Below the pieces are notes generated by a model. The model was given only the letters and a program-made list of their open reading frames with translations, was not told the DNA's origin and did not search any database. The translations under genes were made by a program, and so were the position numbers. 63,853 nucleotides of DNA from JAYKJB01 sp035284745 [NCBI: Candidatus Sericytochromatia bacterium] (GTDB lineage Bacteria > Cyanobacteriota > Sericytochromatia > S15B-MN24). Of the stretch, positions 51,787 through 60,800 are shown one piece after another (positions within the stretch are counted from its first letter, which is position 1; each line of letters starts with the position of its first letter). The stretch covers positions 1 through 63,853 of the forward strand of contig JAYKIL010000027.1 of the NCBI GenBank assembly GCA_035284745.1, given 5' to 3'.

Positions 51787-51982
51787 AGGTGATCTCCTCT
51801 CAGGCTTTGCCGGGCTGTTGAACCTTGCACGATTCTGTCCAGCGCTGAAAAAAGTTTATCACATTGGTCTGAATAATCTTTTTACGGGCCGCCCGAGGGT
51901 TTCGGTACGGCCCTTGGATTCATGGCTGAAATGACAGGGCACGCAGCGCAAAGTGGCGGAGCCGTGCTACCCTTGAGGAACC

Positions 51983-53908
51983 GTGAGCCTGCATTTTGAA
52001 GCTACTATTCGTGACCCGATTCATGGCCTCATTCCTTTAACGGCGTGTGAACGTGATTTGCTGCGGACCCGCCCCCTGAGTCGCATGCGCGGAGTGCGGC
52101 AAATGGGGATGGCTTACGTGATTTATCCCGGGGCACATCACACGCGTTTCGAACACATGATCGGCGCGATGCACACCGCCTGGCTCATTGCCGGAGAGTT
52201 GCCAATTTTTGCGCACCAAGAGAAGAGGCTCTTACGGCTGGCCGCGTTGTGTCATGACTTGGGACACCGGCCTTATTCACATTCGCTGGAAGATGCTGCC
52301 CGTCGCTACAACGGGAGCCCGGGCTTGGACTTTCTTGGGGAGTATCTGGACCACGAAAATTACACCCGCGACCTGCTTCTGAATGATCCAGAGATAGGAG
52401 AGGTGCTTTCCCGCCATCCTGATTACCGTCATATCGATCGGGGGGAGTTGGCGGCTCTGGCCACCGGAGAGCACCCCCGGCATGATTTGAATTTGTTGAC
52501 GCACGGCGAAATTGACGCCGACCGTATCGACTATGTCATCCGCGACAACTACTATTGCGGCTTTGCGCACGGCATCGACCTTCAGTCACTGCGCAATTTA
52601 TGGGCATTGGATGCCCAGCACGGCTTGGTTTTGAGTGCCTCGCACACGTACATCGCCGCGCAATTGCTGGCGGCTCGGTATCAGCTGATTTCAAATGTTC
52701 AAAACAACCCCCTGTCTCGCCTGGGGGACTTGTTGTTGGCGGAGGCCATTCGCGAGGCTCTGCTGCACGCCGATGACAGCGTGCAGCAGCGTTTTCGTCT
52801 GATCGCCAACCATGGGCAGGATGTTGATATGGAGCACTTTTTGCGGGAGCGTGCCCCCCACGCTTGGCAGGCGTTGGCTGATCTCGTCGCGGGGCGTCCG
52901 CCCCTTGAATTGGTGGAGGTCTTTGACTTTCCTTTGCTCTCGCCGGCTGCTCGTTATGCGCTGCATTCCTTACACCAAAGGCAGGGCAGTGTGTCGCGCC
53001 CGTTGCAAGAGCGCTTGCAAGAGGCCTTGGCCAGACCGTTCCTGGTCGACATTGCCCGGGTGAGCCCTCCGGTGGCGCCTTTGCGCACGCAACGGGTGGG
53101 TCACGTGCCCTGGCATGGTCGATTGACCGATTTGCCCGTGGTGAACGGAATTGTCACTGCTTCGCTCGAATCACTGGCGATTCAAGTCTACGCCGCTCCT
53201 GAGCATCCCTTCCGGATGACGGAGACTGATTTTTCCGACTGGGTCGAAAGGTATCGCACCATTGACCCCTCATTGAATGTCTCCAAGGCGGAGCATGTGG
53301 TGCAAGAGTTTTGGCACAACGAACGCTCGCGATTCGGCTTGCTGCTGGCCCTTGAAAGTCAGGTGGTGGCTCAACTGATGGAGCGTTTATCTGTTGAGCC
53401 GGCGCGACTTGATATTCTTTTTCTCAGCGTATATGCCGCATTGAATCGTCTTGAAGATGCGCTGAATGAGGCCAGACTCTATCTGGATGGCCGGGAGGCC
53501 GTGTGGACCTTGCTCAAGCATCCTGCCGTGCGAGAGGTTTGGTCTGAATTTTTCCCCGGAGTTTACCGTACGGATGAGATTTCAGGGGAACTTCGTAATG
53601 ATTTGAGCTACTTGAGGCAGTCTGGATTGCTTTATGCGACGATGCGTCTTGAGCGTGTTCGCAATGTTTTTGTGGAGCGCCACAAATATGGCGCGACGGG
53701 CTGGGGTCGACGCCTGGCAAGCCAATTGCTCGAGCCCTTCGAGGGGCAGGATCTCGCGAATCGCCTGGCACAGGCCATGGATGCGGTGTTTGCTGACAGT
53801 GTGGACGCATATCAGGCGTATTTTGGACTGCTGGGGGATGAAGAGCCCGAAACAGCATCTCGGCGTCGCGATCTCCGCCGCCGGATGCCCATCGCGGTGA
53901 CGCGCTAG
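51983..53908 (+). CDS. HD-domain phosphohydrolase (SAMHD1/dGTPase-like)
   Basis: A 641-residue protein from GTG 51983 after GAGGAA. The N-terminal ~330 residues form an HD domain of the dNTP triphosphohydrolase/SAMHD1-like class: RDPIHGLIPLT, PLSRMRGVRQMGMAYVIYPGA, THTRFEHM-like His58 region, His91-Asp92 in LCHDLGHRPYSHS, and EIDADRIDYVIRD. The last ~300 residues are helical and unrecognised, making it longer than common bacterial dGTPases (~450-500). Likely activity is hydrolysis of dNTPs or other phosphomonoesters. A role in phage defence is possible but unsupported by neighbours. Confidence 0.88.
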   Translation: MSLHFEATIRDPIHGLIPLTACERDLLRTRPLSRMRGVRQMGMAYVIYPGAHHTRFEHMIGAMHTAWLIAGELPIFAHQEKRLLRLAALCHDLGHRPYSHSLEDAARRYNGSPGLDFLGEYLDHENYTRDLLLNDPEIGEVLSRHPDYRHIDRGELAALATGEHPRHDLNLLTHGEIDADRIDYVIRDNYYCGFAHGIDLQSLRNLWALDAQHGLVLSASHTYIAAQLLAARYQLISNVQNNPLSRLGDLLLAEAIREALLHADDSVQQRFRLIANHGQDVDMEHFLRERAPHAWQALADLVAGRPPLELVEVFDFPLLSPAARYALHSLHQRQGSVSRPLQERLQEALARPFLVDIARVSPPVAPLRTQRVGHVPWHGRLTDLPVVNGIVTASLESLAIQVYAAPEHPFRMTETDFSDWVERYRTIDPSLNVSKAEHVVQEFWHNERSRFGLLLALESQVVAQLMERLSVEPARLDILFLSVYAALNRLEDALNEARLYLDGREAVWTLLKHPAVREVWSEFFPGVYRTDEISGELRNDLSYLRQSGLLYATMRLERVRNVFVERHKYGATGWGRRLASQLLEPFEGQDLANRLAQAMDAVFADSVDAYQAYFGLLGDEEPETASRRRDLRRRMPIAVTR

Positions 53909-53930
53909 TTCTGCGACAGCGGCCGAGCCA

Positions 53931-56900
53931 TCAGGGAACGGGGGCGGTGTCCAACGATGCATCAAGGAAACGGAGGGTTTCCGGCACGTGACCTCGCATC
54001 ACTTGCTGCAAAGTCTGCATCAGGGCGTCGCCTGGTTCGAGGCCAAACTTTTTCTGCATCAGTTGCTGGGCCTTTTTGAAATGACGCAGCGCATCCTCTC
54101 GTTTTCCGAGCCGCGCCAAGGCGATGAGCTTGGCCCTGTGAGCATTCTCGTGCAGGAAGTCGTGCTTGAGAGCCTGTTCTGATAAACGCAGTACTTCTCG
54201 GAGCTCTCCACGGTGCAGAAATACGTCGAACAAGCGCTCATAATTGCCTTGGGCCAAACGACGAAATCGCTCTCGCTCAATGACGCACCATTCGTCGTCG
54301 CTATGAGGTAGAAATGGCCCACGGTATATTTCCAGTGCTTTTTTCAGCGCAGCCAGACGCTCTTCCGGTTGTACATGCGGATCGCGCGCGGCCTGAGATA
54401 AGTATGAAAATTCCTCGGCATCGAAGCGATAATTCAGACCAAAATTGAAGCTATAGCGCCCATCGCCCAACAAAATGAAGCGCGATGTCTCATGCTTGGC
54501 TAAGTCGGGCTCGAGTGCTTGTCTGAGACGTGAAATTAACATCAAAGAAGCAGATGAGCGCGAATCTCCCTGGTGGCCGAAAAGTGCGGCAAGCTCTTCT
54601 CGGTTCAGGCCGCGGCGATGAAGTAACAGATGGATGAGCAGCTGTTGGGCTTTTTTTGACATCGTGAGCGTCTCATTGGGTTTTCCCTCGGCATCACGAA
54701 ATTCTACGTGGCCGAAGGTTCGCACTGTCAGACTGGACTCGAGGGTTTCAAGGGCCTGGGGCACGAGACGGACGCGTTCATCGAAATTGCGCCCCTCCAG
54801 TTGCTTGAGGTAGCTGAAATCGAATTCATCGGCACGTTTGCAGGCGGCTTGAAACAGTTGCGTGGCCTCGAGGGCTTCCCCCTTGGCCTGATGAACGCGT
54901 GCCAGGGCAAATTCGACACTCGTTTGGAAGTAATGAAAACCGTGGCGTTCCGTGTAACGCGCAATGGCACTGAGAAGTTCTTCCGCCTGTTGAATCTCGC
55001 CAAGTTCTAAATGCAGTCGTGCCGCGACCTCTGCCAAATTGTATGCAGCCGGGTCGCTCAAAGGCAGGCCGCGTATTTGAATGGCCTGGTCGATCAGTAA
55101 ACGCGCTTTCGCCCAGGCACCCAGATGCATCGCGACCTCGGCCTGGCTGGCCAGTGCGTTGGCTTGCGCGAGGGCATCGCCGTGTTCACCGGCTGTTTCA
55201 AAAGAAGATTCAAAATAGACGGTGGCTTTGGTCCAATCGCCCGAGCGGGCATTAATTTCCCCCAGAGTCCACTCTACGTACGCCACGTCGCGGCCGCTGC
55301 CCAACTGGTTGGCCAAATTCAACGCACGTTCTGCGGCTTCCCACGCACCTTTGAGGTTTCCTTCAAGCAGCAGGACCCGTGCCAGGTTGTTATAAACCAT
55401 GGGGATTGGCAGTTTGAGGGAATCTTCCGCACAACGCACCGCCTCGCGATAGGTTTCGCGCGCCTTCGAAAATTTGCCCATTTTTGAGTGAGACAGACCG
55501 AGATTAATCAGCACTTTTCCCTGTCCCATCCGATCCAACGCCTTTCCGTACAACCGCAGCGCCTCTTCAAGGTAGGTGACGGCCAAGGGCAGTTCGTTGG
55601 ATTGCATATGATAGATGCCCAGCAAGTTGTAGGCGTTGGCGCGTCCTGTAAGATCCTCAGCCGGCAATGCTTCTTGGGCCGTGCTCGCCAATTTGTAGAA
55701 TCGTTCATCACCGCGAATTCCGTAGATGGCCGCCTGACCGCACAGGGCCCTGCCTTGCCAACTGCCATCGCCCCGAGCCCGGGCTTGCCATTCCGCGGTC
55801 TGATAATGGGTGAGCGCTTCTTCAATGGCACCCGTCACCCGCTTGAGGTCACCCATCAGGCACGATAACCGTGGCGACGCCGCTCGGTGGCTCTCAGGAA
55901 AGAATTGCAGGAGTTCTGCTAACGCCTGATAGTGGTAGGACCCCAAGAGACTCTCGCCGGCGGGACCCGCCAGCGCCTCTGCTTGGTGTAAGTCTCCGGC
56001 CGAAGCAAACGCGCAGACCGCGTGTAGTGCGTTTTTGGGCGTGAGATATACCCCCAAGCGGCGCTCCAACTCTTGGATATTTTCTGCCGGGAGTTGCCTT
56101 TGAAAACTGGTCCGGGCGGCGGGGTGGAAGAGCCCGATGGGGGTCTCTCCCGCCAATCGAGTGAGCACGGGGGGCCAAGAGGTGGCGGCCGGCCAAGGCG
56201 CCAGCGGGGCAGCGACGCTGTCCCACAGTGTTGGTTCAATCCAGGGTAACCAGGCAGCAGCGGGCAAGATGGCATCCCACGGGGCGGGCAGGGGGCCGTC
56301 GAGCGCGAACCCGTGGGCCTCGCACCATTGTTGCCAATGAAACTCCAGCCAGTCCGAGGGGGCTTGCCCTTCACGGGCGAGGGTGTCACGCTCTTCCTGC
56401 GTGAGCGCCAATTGCTCGGGGCCGATGAGAACACATTCGCGTGAATGCGCAGGCAGATGGGCCAGTATTCCCTCCTCATCACTGACCAGGATCAGTTGGG
56501 CATTTTCTGGCAGCAGGTCGAGAATCAGTTCGATGACGCCGCGAAATGCGGTCGTTGGTTGGGCGTCCCACCAGTCCAACACCAAAATGAAGCCCTCCGG
56601 GGCGAGTTCCAACAATGCATCGTGCAAATTTCCTGCGACAGCAGAGGAGGCGGCTTTATAGGACGTGCTTTCGAGGACCGGCGCCCAGTTGGGGTCAAAG
56701 TGCGAAAATTGCTGCCGCAAACCGGCGAGCATGTTCGACAAAAACAGGGCGGGATCCAAACTGAAGGGTGTCAGGTTGTACCACATGCCGGGCAAACCAG
56801 ACGTGCGCAACCATTCTGCCGCCAGTGTGCTTTTACCAAGACCGGGGGGGCCCCACAGAACCGTTAAGCGCTTTTCCGACCGCAGGCCTTCCGATAATCG

Positions 56901-56981
56901 CTGTAAAAGGTGCGTCCTCGGGATAAAAAAGCCGGGCCGCTCGGGCGGTAAAAACGTGAAAGGTAACCAAGGGTCTGTCAC
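53931..56981 (-). CDS. NTPase-TPR-BTAD transcriptional regulator (AfsR/MalT-like)
   Basis: The 1,016-residue protein starts at GTG 56981 after GGGAG. The N-terminal STAND NTPase has Walker A LWGPPGLGKST (44-52) and Walker B FILVLDWWDA. Residues ~340-720 are TPRs (QALAGPAGESLLG, NLLGIYHMQSNELPLAVTYLEEAL). The C-terminal part (~750-1010) has an OmpR-like winged helix (TMSKKAQQLLIHLLLHRRGLNREELAALFG) and a BTAD helical domain (ALEIYRGPFLPHSDDEWC, AHRAKLIALARLGKREDALRHF). In actinobacterial SARP proteins the DNA-binding/BTAD part is N-terminal; here it is C-terminal. The stimulus is unknown; it lies downstream of a lipoprotein gene on the same strand. Confidence 0.92.
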   Translation of the reverse strand: MTDPWLPFTFLPPERPGFFIPRTHLLQRLSEGLRSEKRLTVLWGPPGLGKSTLAAEWLRTSGLPGMWYNLTPFSLDPALFLSNMLAGLRQQFSHFDPNWAPVLESTSYKAASSAVAGNLHDALLELAPEGFILVLDWWDAQPTTAFRGVIELILDLLPENAQLILVSDEEGILAHLPAHSRECVLIGPEQLALTQEERDTLAREGQAPSDWLEFHWQQWCEAHGFALDGPLPAPWDAILPAAAWLPWIEPTLWDSVAAPLAPWPAATSWPPVLTRLAGETPIGLFHPAARTSFQRQLPAENIQELERRLGVYLTPKNALHAVCAFASAGDLHQAEALAGPAGESLLGSYHYQALAELLQFFPESHRAASPRLSCLMGDLKRVTGAIEEALTHYQTAEWQARARGDGSWQGRALCGQAAIYGIRGDERFYKLASTAQEALPAEDLTGRANAYNLLGIYHMQSNELPLAVTYLEEALRLYGKALDRMGQGKVLINLGLSHSKMGKFSKARETYREAVRCAEDSLKLPIPMVYNNLARVLLLEGNLKGAWEAAERALNLANQLGSGRDVAYVEWTLGEINARSGDWTKATVYFESSFETAGEHGDALAQANALASQAEVAMHLGAWAKARLLIDQAIQIRGLPLSDPAAYNLAEVAARLHLELGEIQQAEELLSAIARYTERHGFHYFQTSVEFALARVHQAKGEALEATQLFQAACKRADEFDFSYLKQLEGRNFDERVRLVPQALETLESSLTVRTFGHVEFRDAEGKPNETLTMSKKAQQLLIHLLLHRRGLNREELAALFGHQGDSRSSASLMLISRLRQALEPDLAKHETSRFILLGDGRYSFNFGLNYRFDAEEFSYLSQAARDPHVQPEERLAALKKALEIYRGPFLPHSDDEWCVIERERFRRLAQGNYERLFDVFLHRGELREVLRLSEQALKHDFLHENAHRAKLIALARLGKREDALRHFKKAQQLMQKKFGLEPGDALMQTLQQVMRGHVPETLRFLDASLDTAPVP

Positions 56982-57024
56982 GACAGTTTCTCCCCCGGGC
57001 GGGGTGTTCCCAGGGCCGAACGAT

Positions 57025-57861
57025 TCACTTGGGGGGGCCTTCGGGGTTGCTTTCGATGTCTGGCTCTGACGCGCGGGCCCGCCAGGGTTGCTCGTTGATC
57101 AGCGCTTCCCAGGCGTTCACCTGAACTTCAAGATGGGGGCGGAGGCCCGTGAGCGCTGCGAGTGATCGACCCAAGCTGAGGTTGTCTCCGTCCAGTTGGA
57201 CGCGTCCCCACTCCTCCGCGTGAATTCCAAATCGCAGATTGTCCATCAATTCAATGGTGGGTTGAGACAGCTTGTCGAGATCGAGCAGCAAGCCCCGCTG
57301 ATAGGCCTGCCCCAGTTTTGCCGAGACCAAGGTGCTGGTCGGGTCGATTAAAATCTGCCCCCCTTCGACGGGCTTGACCAGCGTTCGCATTCTATAAAGA
57401 TATTCGTCCTGGGTGAAAACGGTGCTCGCCATAAAAGCACCGGTGTCTTGGGGGATTCGCATGGTAAATTTGCCGTCTGACCCGAGCGGGGCGGGGGCTA
57501 TCGTCGTGATACGGCTGCCGCCCAGAGCCTCCGCAGACACCGTCAACAAGGCAGGATTACCGCGGAAATAGCCAGGAAACACGACTTCGCCGGGTAACAT
57601 GAAGACCGGCCCCCCTTCATTGATGAGAGCGGGGGTCGTCTCGGGGGGCAGGGGGGGGGCTGCGAAGACAGGCCCCCCTTCGTTGATTAAACCCGCATCG
57701 AGTGGCCGATTCATCGCTGTACTGGCACGATTGCTGACGCGGCTTTCTTCTCCCACGACGGCAAGCGGTTGGGTCGCGCAAGCCGCCAGAGGAAGCGCGA
57801 GAACACCGATCGTGAATTGCCACTGCCAACGATGGGCTTGATCCGGGAAGGCAAGGCTCAT
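57025..57861 (-). CDS. Lipoprotein related to the NHL lipoproteins but lacking a propeller
   Basis: A 278-residue protein from ATG 57861 after AAGGGGG, with lipobox LAAC. Two copies of LINEGGPVF lie 21 residues apart near residues 58-87. The remaining ~180 residues align by eye with the N-terminal module of the two NHL lipoproteins (a beta domain with GSDGKFTMRIPQDTGAF, helices, and SLAALTGLRPH), and the protein then ends where the propeller would begin. Function is unknown. It is followed after 43 bases by the BTAD regulator. Confidence 0.78.
   Translation of the reverse strand: MSLAFPDQAHRWQWQFTIGVLALPLAACATQPLAVVGEESRVSNRASTAMNRPLDAGLINEGGPVFAAPPLPPETTPALINEGGPVFMLPGEVVFPGYFRGNPALLTVSAEALGGSRITTIAPAPLGSDGKFTMRIPQDTGAFMASTVFTQDEYLYRMRTLVKPVEGGQILIDPTSTLVSAKLGQAYQRGLLLDLDKLSQPTIELMDNLRFGIHAEEWGRVQLDGDNLSLGRSLAALTGLRPHLEVQVNAWEALINEQPWRARASEPDIESNPEGPPK
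57601..57690 (-). repeat. Two 27-bp near-identical repeats encoding LINEGGPVF
   Basis: Copies at 57601-57627 and 57664-57690 are 63 bases apart (21 codons) and encode the same nonapeptide with only a few synonymous differences, a recent in-gene duplication or a structural repeat. Confidence 0.85.
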
Positions 57862-58037
57862 GGCAACCCCCTTGTGCAGAACCGTGCGGTTATTGTTTTT
57901 ATACCCCGCGCGACGTTCAGGACGACGGTCCGGTGCTTTTTCTTTCCTGAGTGTTCCACATCAGGCATCATTTTCCCGGTTAAAGCGTGGTAAAACTTGG
58001 AAAGTAGAGACGAAGAGGTCATAGGTTGGAGGTCGTC

Positions 58038-58205
58038 GTGACCAAACCGCGAACACCTGCAGAGGCACGATTTATGGCAGCGCACAGCGCCCTGCCTCCG
58101 GCACCGCGCCGCCGCCTCTTGTGGGTGCACGGCTTGTCTGCCTTGGTGGGTATTTTGACCGGTGTTGTGCTTTACAGCGCGCTGCATCCGGTCGTGGGGC
58201 CCTAG
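58038..58205 (+). CDS. Small single-pass membrane protein (55 residues)
   Basis: GTG 58038 to TAG 58205. A strong SD site, GGAGG, lies five bases upstream. The N-terminal ~30 residues are basic and Pro/Ala-rich (MTKPRTPAEARFM, PPAPRRRLLWVHG), then one hydrophobic helix (LSALVGILTGVVLYSAL) precedes a short end. The basic side before the helix predicts a cytoplasmic N-terminus. It has no recognised family. It stops 3 bases before the end of the convergent ovoA. Confidence 0.6.
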   Translation: MTKPRTPAEARFMAAHSALPPAPRRRLLWVHGLSALVGILTGVVLYSALHPVVGP

Positions 58206-58208
58206 ACG

Positions 58209-60566
58209 CTACTTTTTCAATTTGCGCCGCCACAGTCCCGCGAAGGCGACGCTCCATTGGAATTTGCGGCTGTGCTCGCGAATGATGAAAGGGACATTTT
58301 GACTGCTGAGAAAGTCGAAATCTTTTTCGAGGGCTGCTCGCAAGCCGTCCGGCCCCCGCACCACTCCGCCCTCGCGTTCAAAACCTCCCAACCAATGGTC
58401 TTCGGGCGTGTAATCCGTTAACCACGTGAAGGGGGTGGTTATGAGGACAATGCCTCCCGGGCGTACCAAGCGGGGCAAACGCTGGAGGCACAAACGGGGG
58501 TCAGCGAGGCGGTCGATGAGATTGGCCATCAAAACGGCGTCGAATGTGCCCCACGAGGTGGGCGGGTGGTGAGCGTCCGCACGCTCAAAACCCAGGCGTG
58601 TGCCATCGATATCCTGCGGCACCACGATCTGACGGTCATAGCCGACGGTGCCTTCTTCACGCACCGTGAAGGTTAAATTTCCCGCGTCCCGCAACGCCAC
58701 GGCGGCATCGATAAAGGCCTGGCTCCAGTCTGCACCGAGCACTTCTTGGAAGCGCCGGGCCAATTCAAAGCTGGCCCCGCCCACGGCACAGCCGAGATCC
58801 AGGGCGCGTTCGGCGTTGACCCCGTGGGCATCGCACGCGTCCATCAATAACCGGGCGGTGCGGGCCGCAAAATCCAAACCATCACGCGGACCCTCCGGCC
58901 AGGGCATGACATCCTCGGGCGCACCAAAATGCATCAGCAGATATTCATCAACGGAACGACGCGTTTCGTAGGTTGCTGGTCCTGGTAATTCTGCCAAGGC
59001 CGCGAGGGCTTCGCCGCGTTGTTTGAGTTTCACAGCGGGATTGTGCGCCGCTTGAACCAAGCGAATCCCGGCAAATTGATGAAAATGGGGACGGAAATGA
59101 AAGCGGGCCCATTCGCTGGCTTCATCGCCCGTGCTGACGAATGAGCCACCGAGGATCATGGTGTGCTCGCCATCGTAACAAGGGGCGCTGAAGTCATCGT
59201 ACAGGGGATCGAGGCGATGGCCCGGCAGCGGATGAAAATCGTCTTCACACCACGTCCAAACGTTGCCCATCGTGCCCCGTAAACCGTTCGTATCTTCTGC
59301 CCCCGATTGCACTGGCCAGGGCGAGCCCCACAGTAAATTAGAGTTTCGCGGGGCGCCAGATGTTTCGGCCGCTCGCAGCAGGCGATGCTCGGCCTCGGTG
59401 GGCAACCGGTATGGCAAATCGGTTTGCTCCTCCCGCCATTTCGCGAAGGCGCGGGCCTCGTGAGCGTTCACTTCCACCGGCCAATCCCACGGCATCGGAA
59501 TTTCTTCAAAGGGCAAGCGAAGCCGATATTGGTGAGACCCGGCGGGGCCGGACGGCACCCAAAAGGTCGGCCATTTCACGTTGCGGAAAGCGCGCCAAGC
59601 CCAGCCCGTTTCGCTCCACCACCGGGGCTCGTGGTAGCCCCCCGCGACGACGAAAGCGTGATACTCCCCTTGGCTGACCAGGTGATTCGAGGCTGAAAAA
59701 GGGGCCACATTGCGCCGCGCGGCTCCATATTCGTTGTCCCAGCCAAACGTCGGAAAGTCGAACGGTTTGCCCAGTGTGGCGGTGCCACCGGGAATGCGAA
59801 CCATCGGGTTTGCCGGGAAGTCTCGCCCTTCGTGGGGGGTGTGTTCTTCTGTGGCCGGCACGCTAGGATGGTTGGCGGGCCAGTGCCGTGGGCGTTGCAA
59901 CAAGGCAACCGGGAGTTCCCGCATCAGTACGCATGACGTCTCGAGATGGATCCGTTCGTGTTCAAATCCCATCGCAAGAGCCCACAGCAAACTGCCGTCG
60001 GCATAGCGTGCCCCGGGGCGAAGATCAGGATGGGTGGCGATGAGGTCGGAGACCACACGATACACCTGCTGTCGATATTCCAGGACGGCATCTACCGATG
60101 GCCAGGTTTCGTCATTTTTCGCCATATTGTCCCAGCTCATTTCGTCGACCCCGGTTTCAAACAGCCTTTCAAATTCGGCGTTGACGGGGCCGTCCAAGAT
60201 GCCGGCCACGCGAAGTTTGTTGACATAGACACATGGCGGGTGGCCGTAATAAAAAATGAGGGGGTGGCGCAACCCGTGACTTGGCGGGCAATAAAAGGCT
60301 TCCTCGCTCGTCAAGGCGGAGAAAAGAACCTCGGTCAACGTCCACGTATTATCAAAATAGGCCTGCACGCTGGTCCTTGTCGCCGTGTCCAAGTGCAATT
60401 GGGGCAGACTGTGCAGGCGGTCTTCGGCATCCAGTCCTGGGGTTTTTTCGGGGGCACAGCCGGTCCACCACTGGGGCGGGCGGGGCGAATGTAAAAGCCC
60501 GGGTGAGGTTTTGCCCAGGTTGCGTTTCCAACTGTCGAGGGCGGTGGGGGAGGCCGATGGGGTCAT
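58209..60566 (-). CDS. ovoA: 5-histidylcysteine sulfoxide synthase / methyltransferase
   Basis: The 785-residue bifunctional ovothiol enzyme starts at ATG 60566; the frame to 60611 is unsupported. The N-terminal DinB-like domain carries the iron ligands: His109 in FYYGHPP, and His203 and His207 with Glu209 in FEHERIHLET (HX3HXE). The central FGE/sulfatase-like domain has VRIPGGTATLGKP, YRLPTEAEH, GTMGNVWTWCEDDF and GGSFVS. The C-terminal SAM methyltransferase has LDLGCAVGGASFELARRF near residue 590. It joins cysteine to histidine oxidatively, and the methyltransferase acts on the imidazole. The sulfoxide lyase OvoB is not seen nearby. Confidence 0.95.
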   Translation of the reverse strand: MTPSASPTALDSWKRNLGKTSPGLLHSPRPPQWWTGCAPEKTPGLDAEDRLHSLPQLHLDTATRTSVQAYFDNTWTLTEVLFSALTSEEAFYCPPSHGLRHPLIFYYGHPPCVYVNKLRVAGILDGPVNAEFERLFETGVDEMSWDNMAKNDETWPSVDAVLEYRQQVYRVVSDLIATHPDLRPGARYADGSLLWALAMGFEHERIHLETSCVLMRELPVALLQRPRHWPANHPSVPATEEHTPHEGRDFPANPMVRIPGGTATLGKPFDFPTFGWDNEYGAARRNVAPFSASNHLVSQGEYHAFVVAGGYHEPRWWSETGWAWRAFRNVKWPTFWVPSGPAGSHQYRLRLPFEEIPMPWDWPVEVNAHEARAFAKWREEQTDLPYRLPTEAEHRLLRAAETSGAPRNSNLLWGSPWPVQSGAEDTNGLRGTMGNVWTWCEDDFHPLPGHRLDPLYDDFSAPCYDGEHTMILGGSFVSTGDEASEWARFHFRPHFHQFAGIRLVQAAHNPAVKLKQRGEALAALAELPGPATYETRRSVDEYLLMHFGAPEDVMPWPEGPRDGLDFAARTARLLMDACDAHGVNAERALDLGCAVGGASFELARRFQEVLGADWSQAFIDAAVALRDAGNLTFTVREEGTVGYDRQIVVPQDIDGTRLGFERADAHHPPTSWGTFDAVLMANLIDRLADPRLCLQRLPRLVRPGGIVLITTPFTWLTDYTPEDHWLGGFEREGGVVRGPDGLRAALEKDFDFLSSQNVPFIIREHSRKFQWSVAFAGLWRRKLKK

Positions 60567-60800
60567 GGGATCCTTGCTCCTGCTTGGGGTGCTGCAACAC
60601 CCGGGTTTCACCGTTGCGACCTGCGCAAATTTGCCGTCGTTTCCTGCGTTTACAAGTATAACTCATGATTTTGACTCGAAGATGGCGGTGCGCGGCCGTA
60701 TGTCCTCCGCTTGCTTGCTGTTAGCGGGTCTCATGGGGGTAATACTCTCCCGCCTGCTGGGTACGTTTTCGGGGGCCGCAGGGCAGTGAAGGAGTGAGGC

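Noticed and set aside
51983-53908. HD phosphohydrolase as part of a defence island
   Set aside because: Neighbours are housekeeping or regulatory genes; no restriction, toxin-antitoxin, retron, CBASS or other defence partner is adjacent.
60682-60789. 35-codon hydrophobic frame just before the antiporter
   Set aside because: It looks like a small membrane peptide, but no SD site is visible and conservation cannot be judged.
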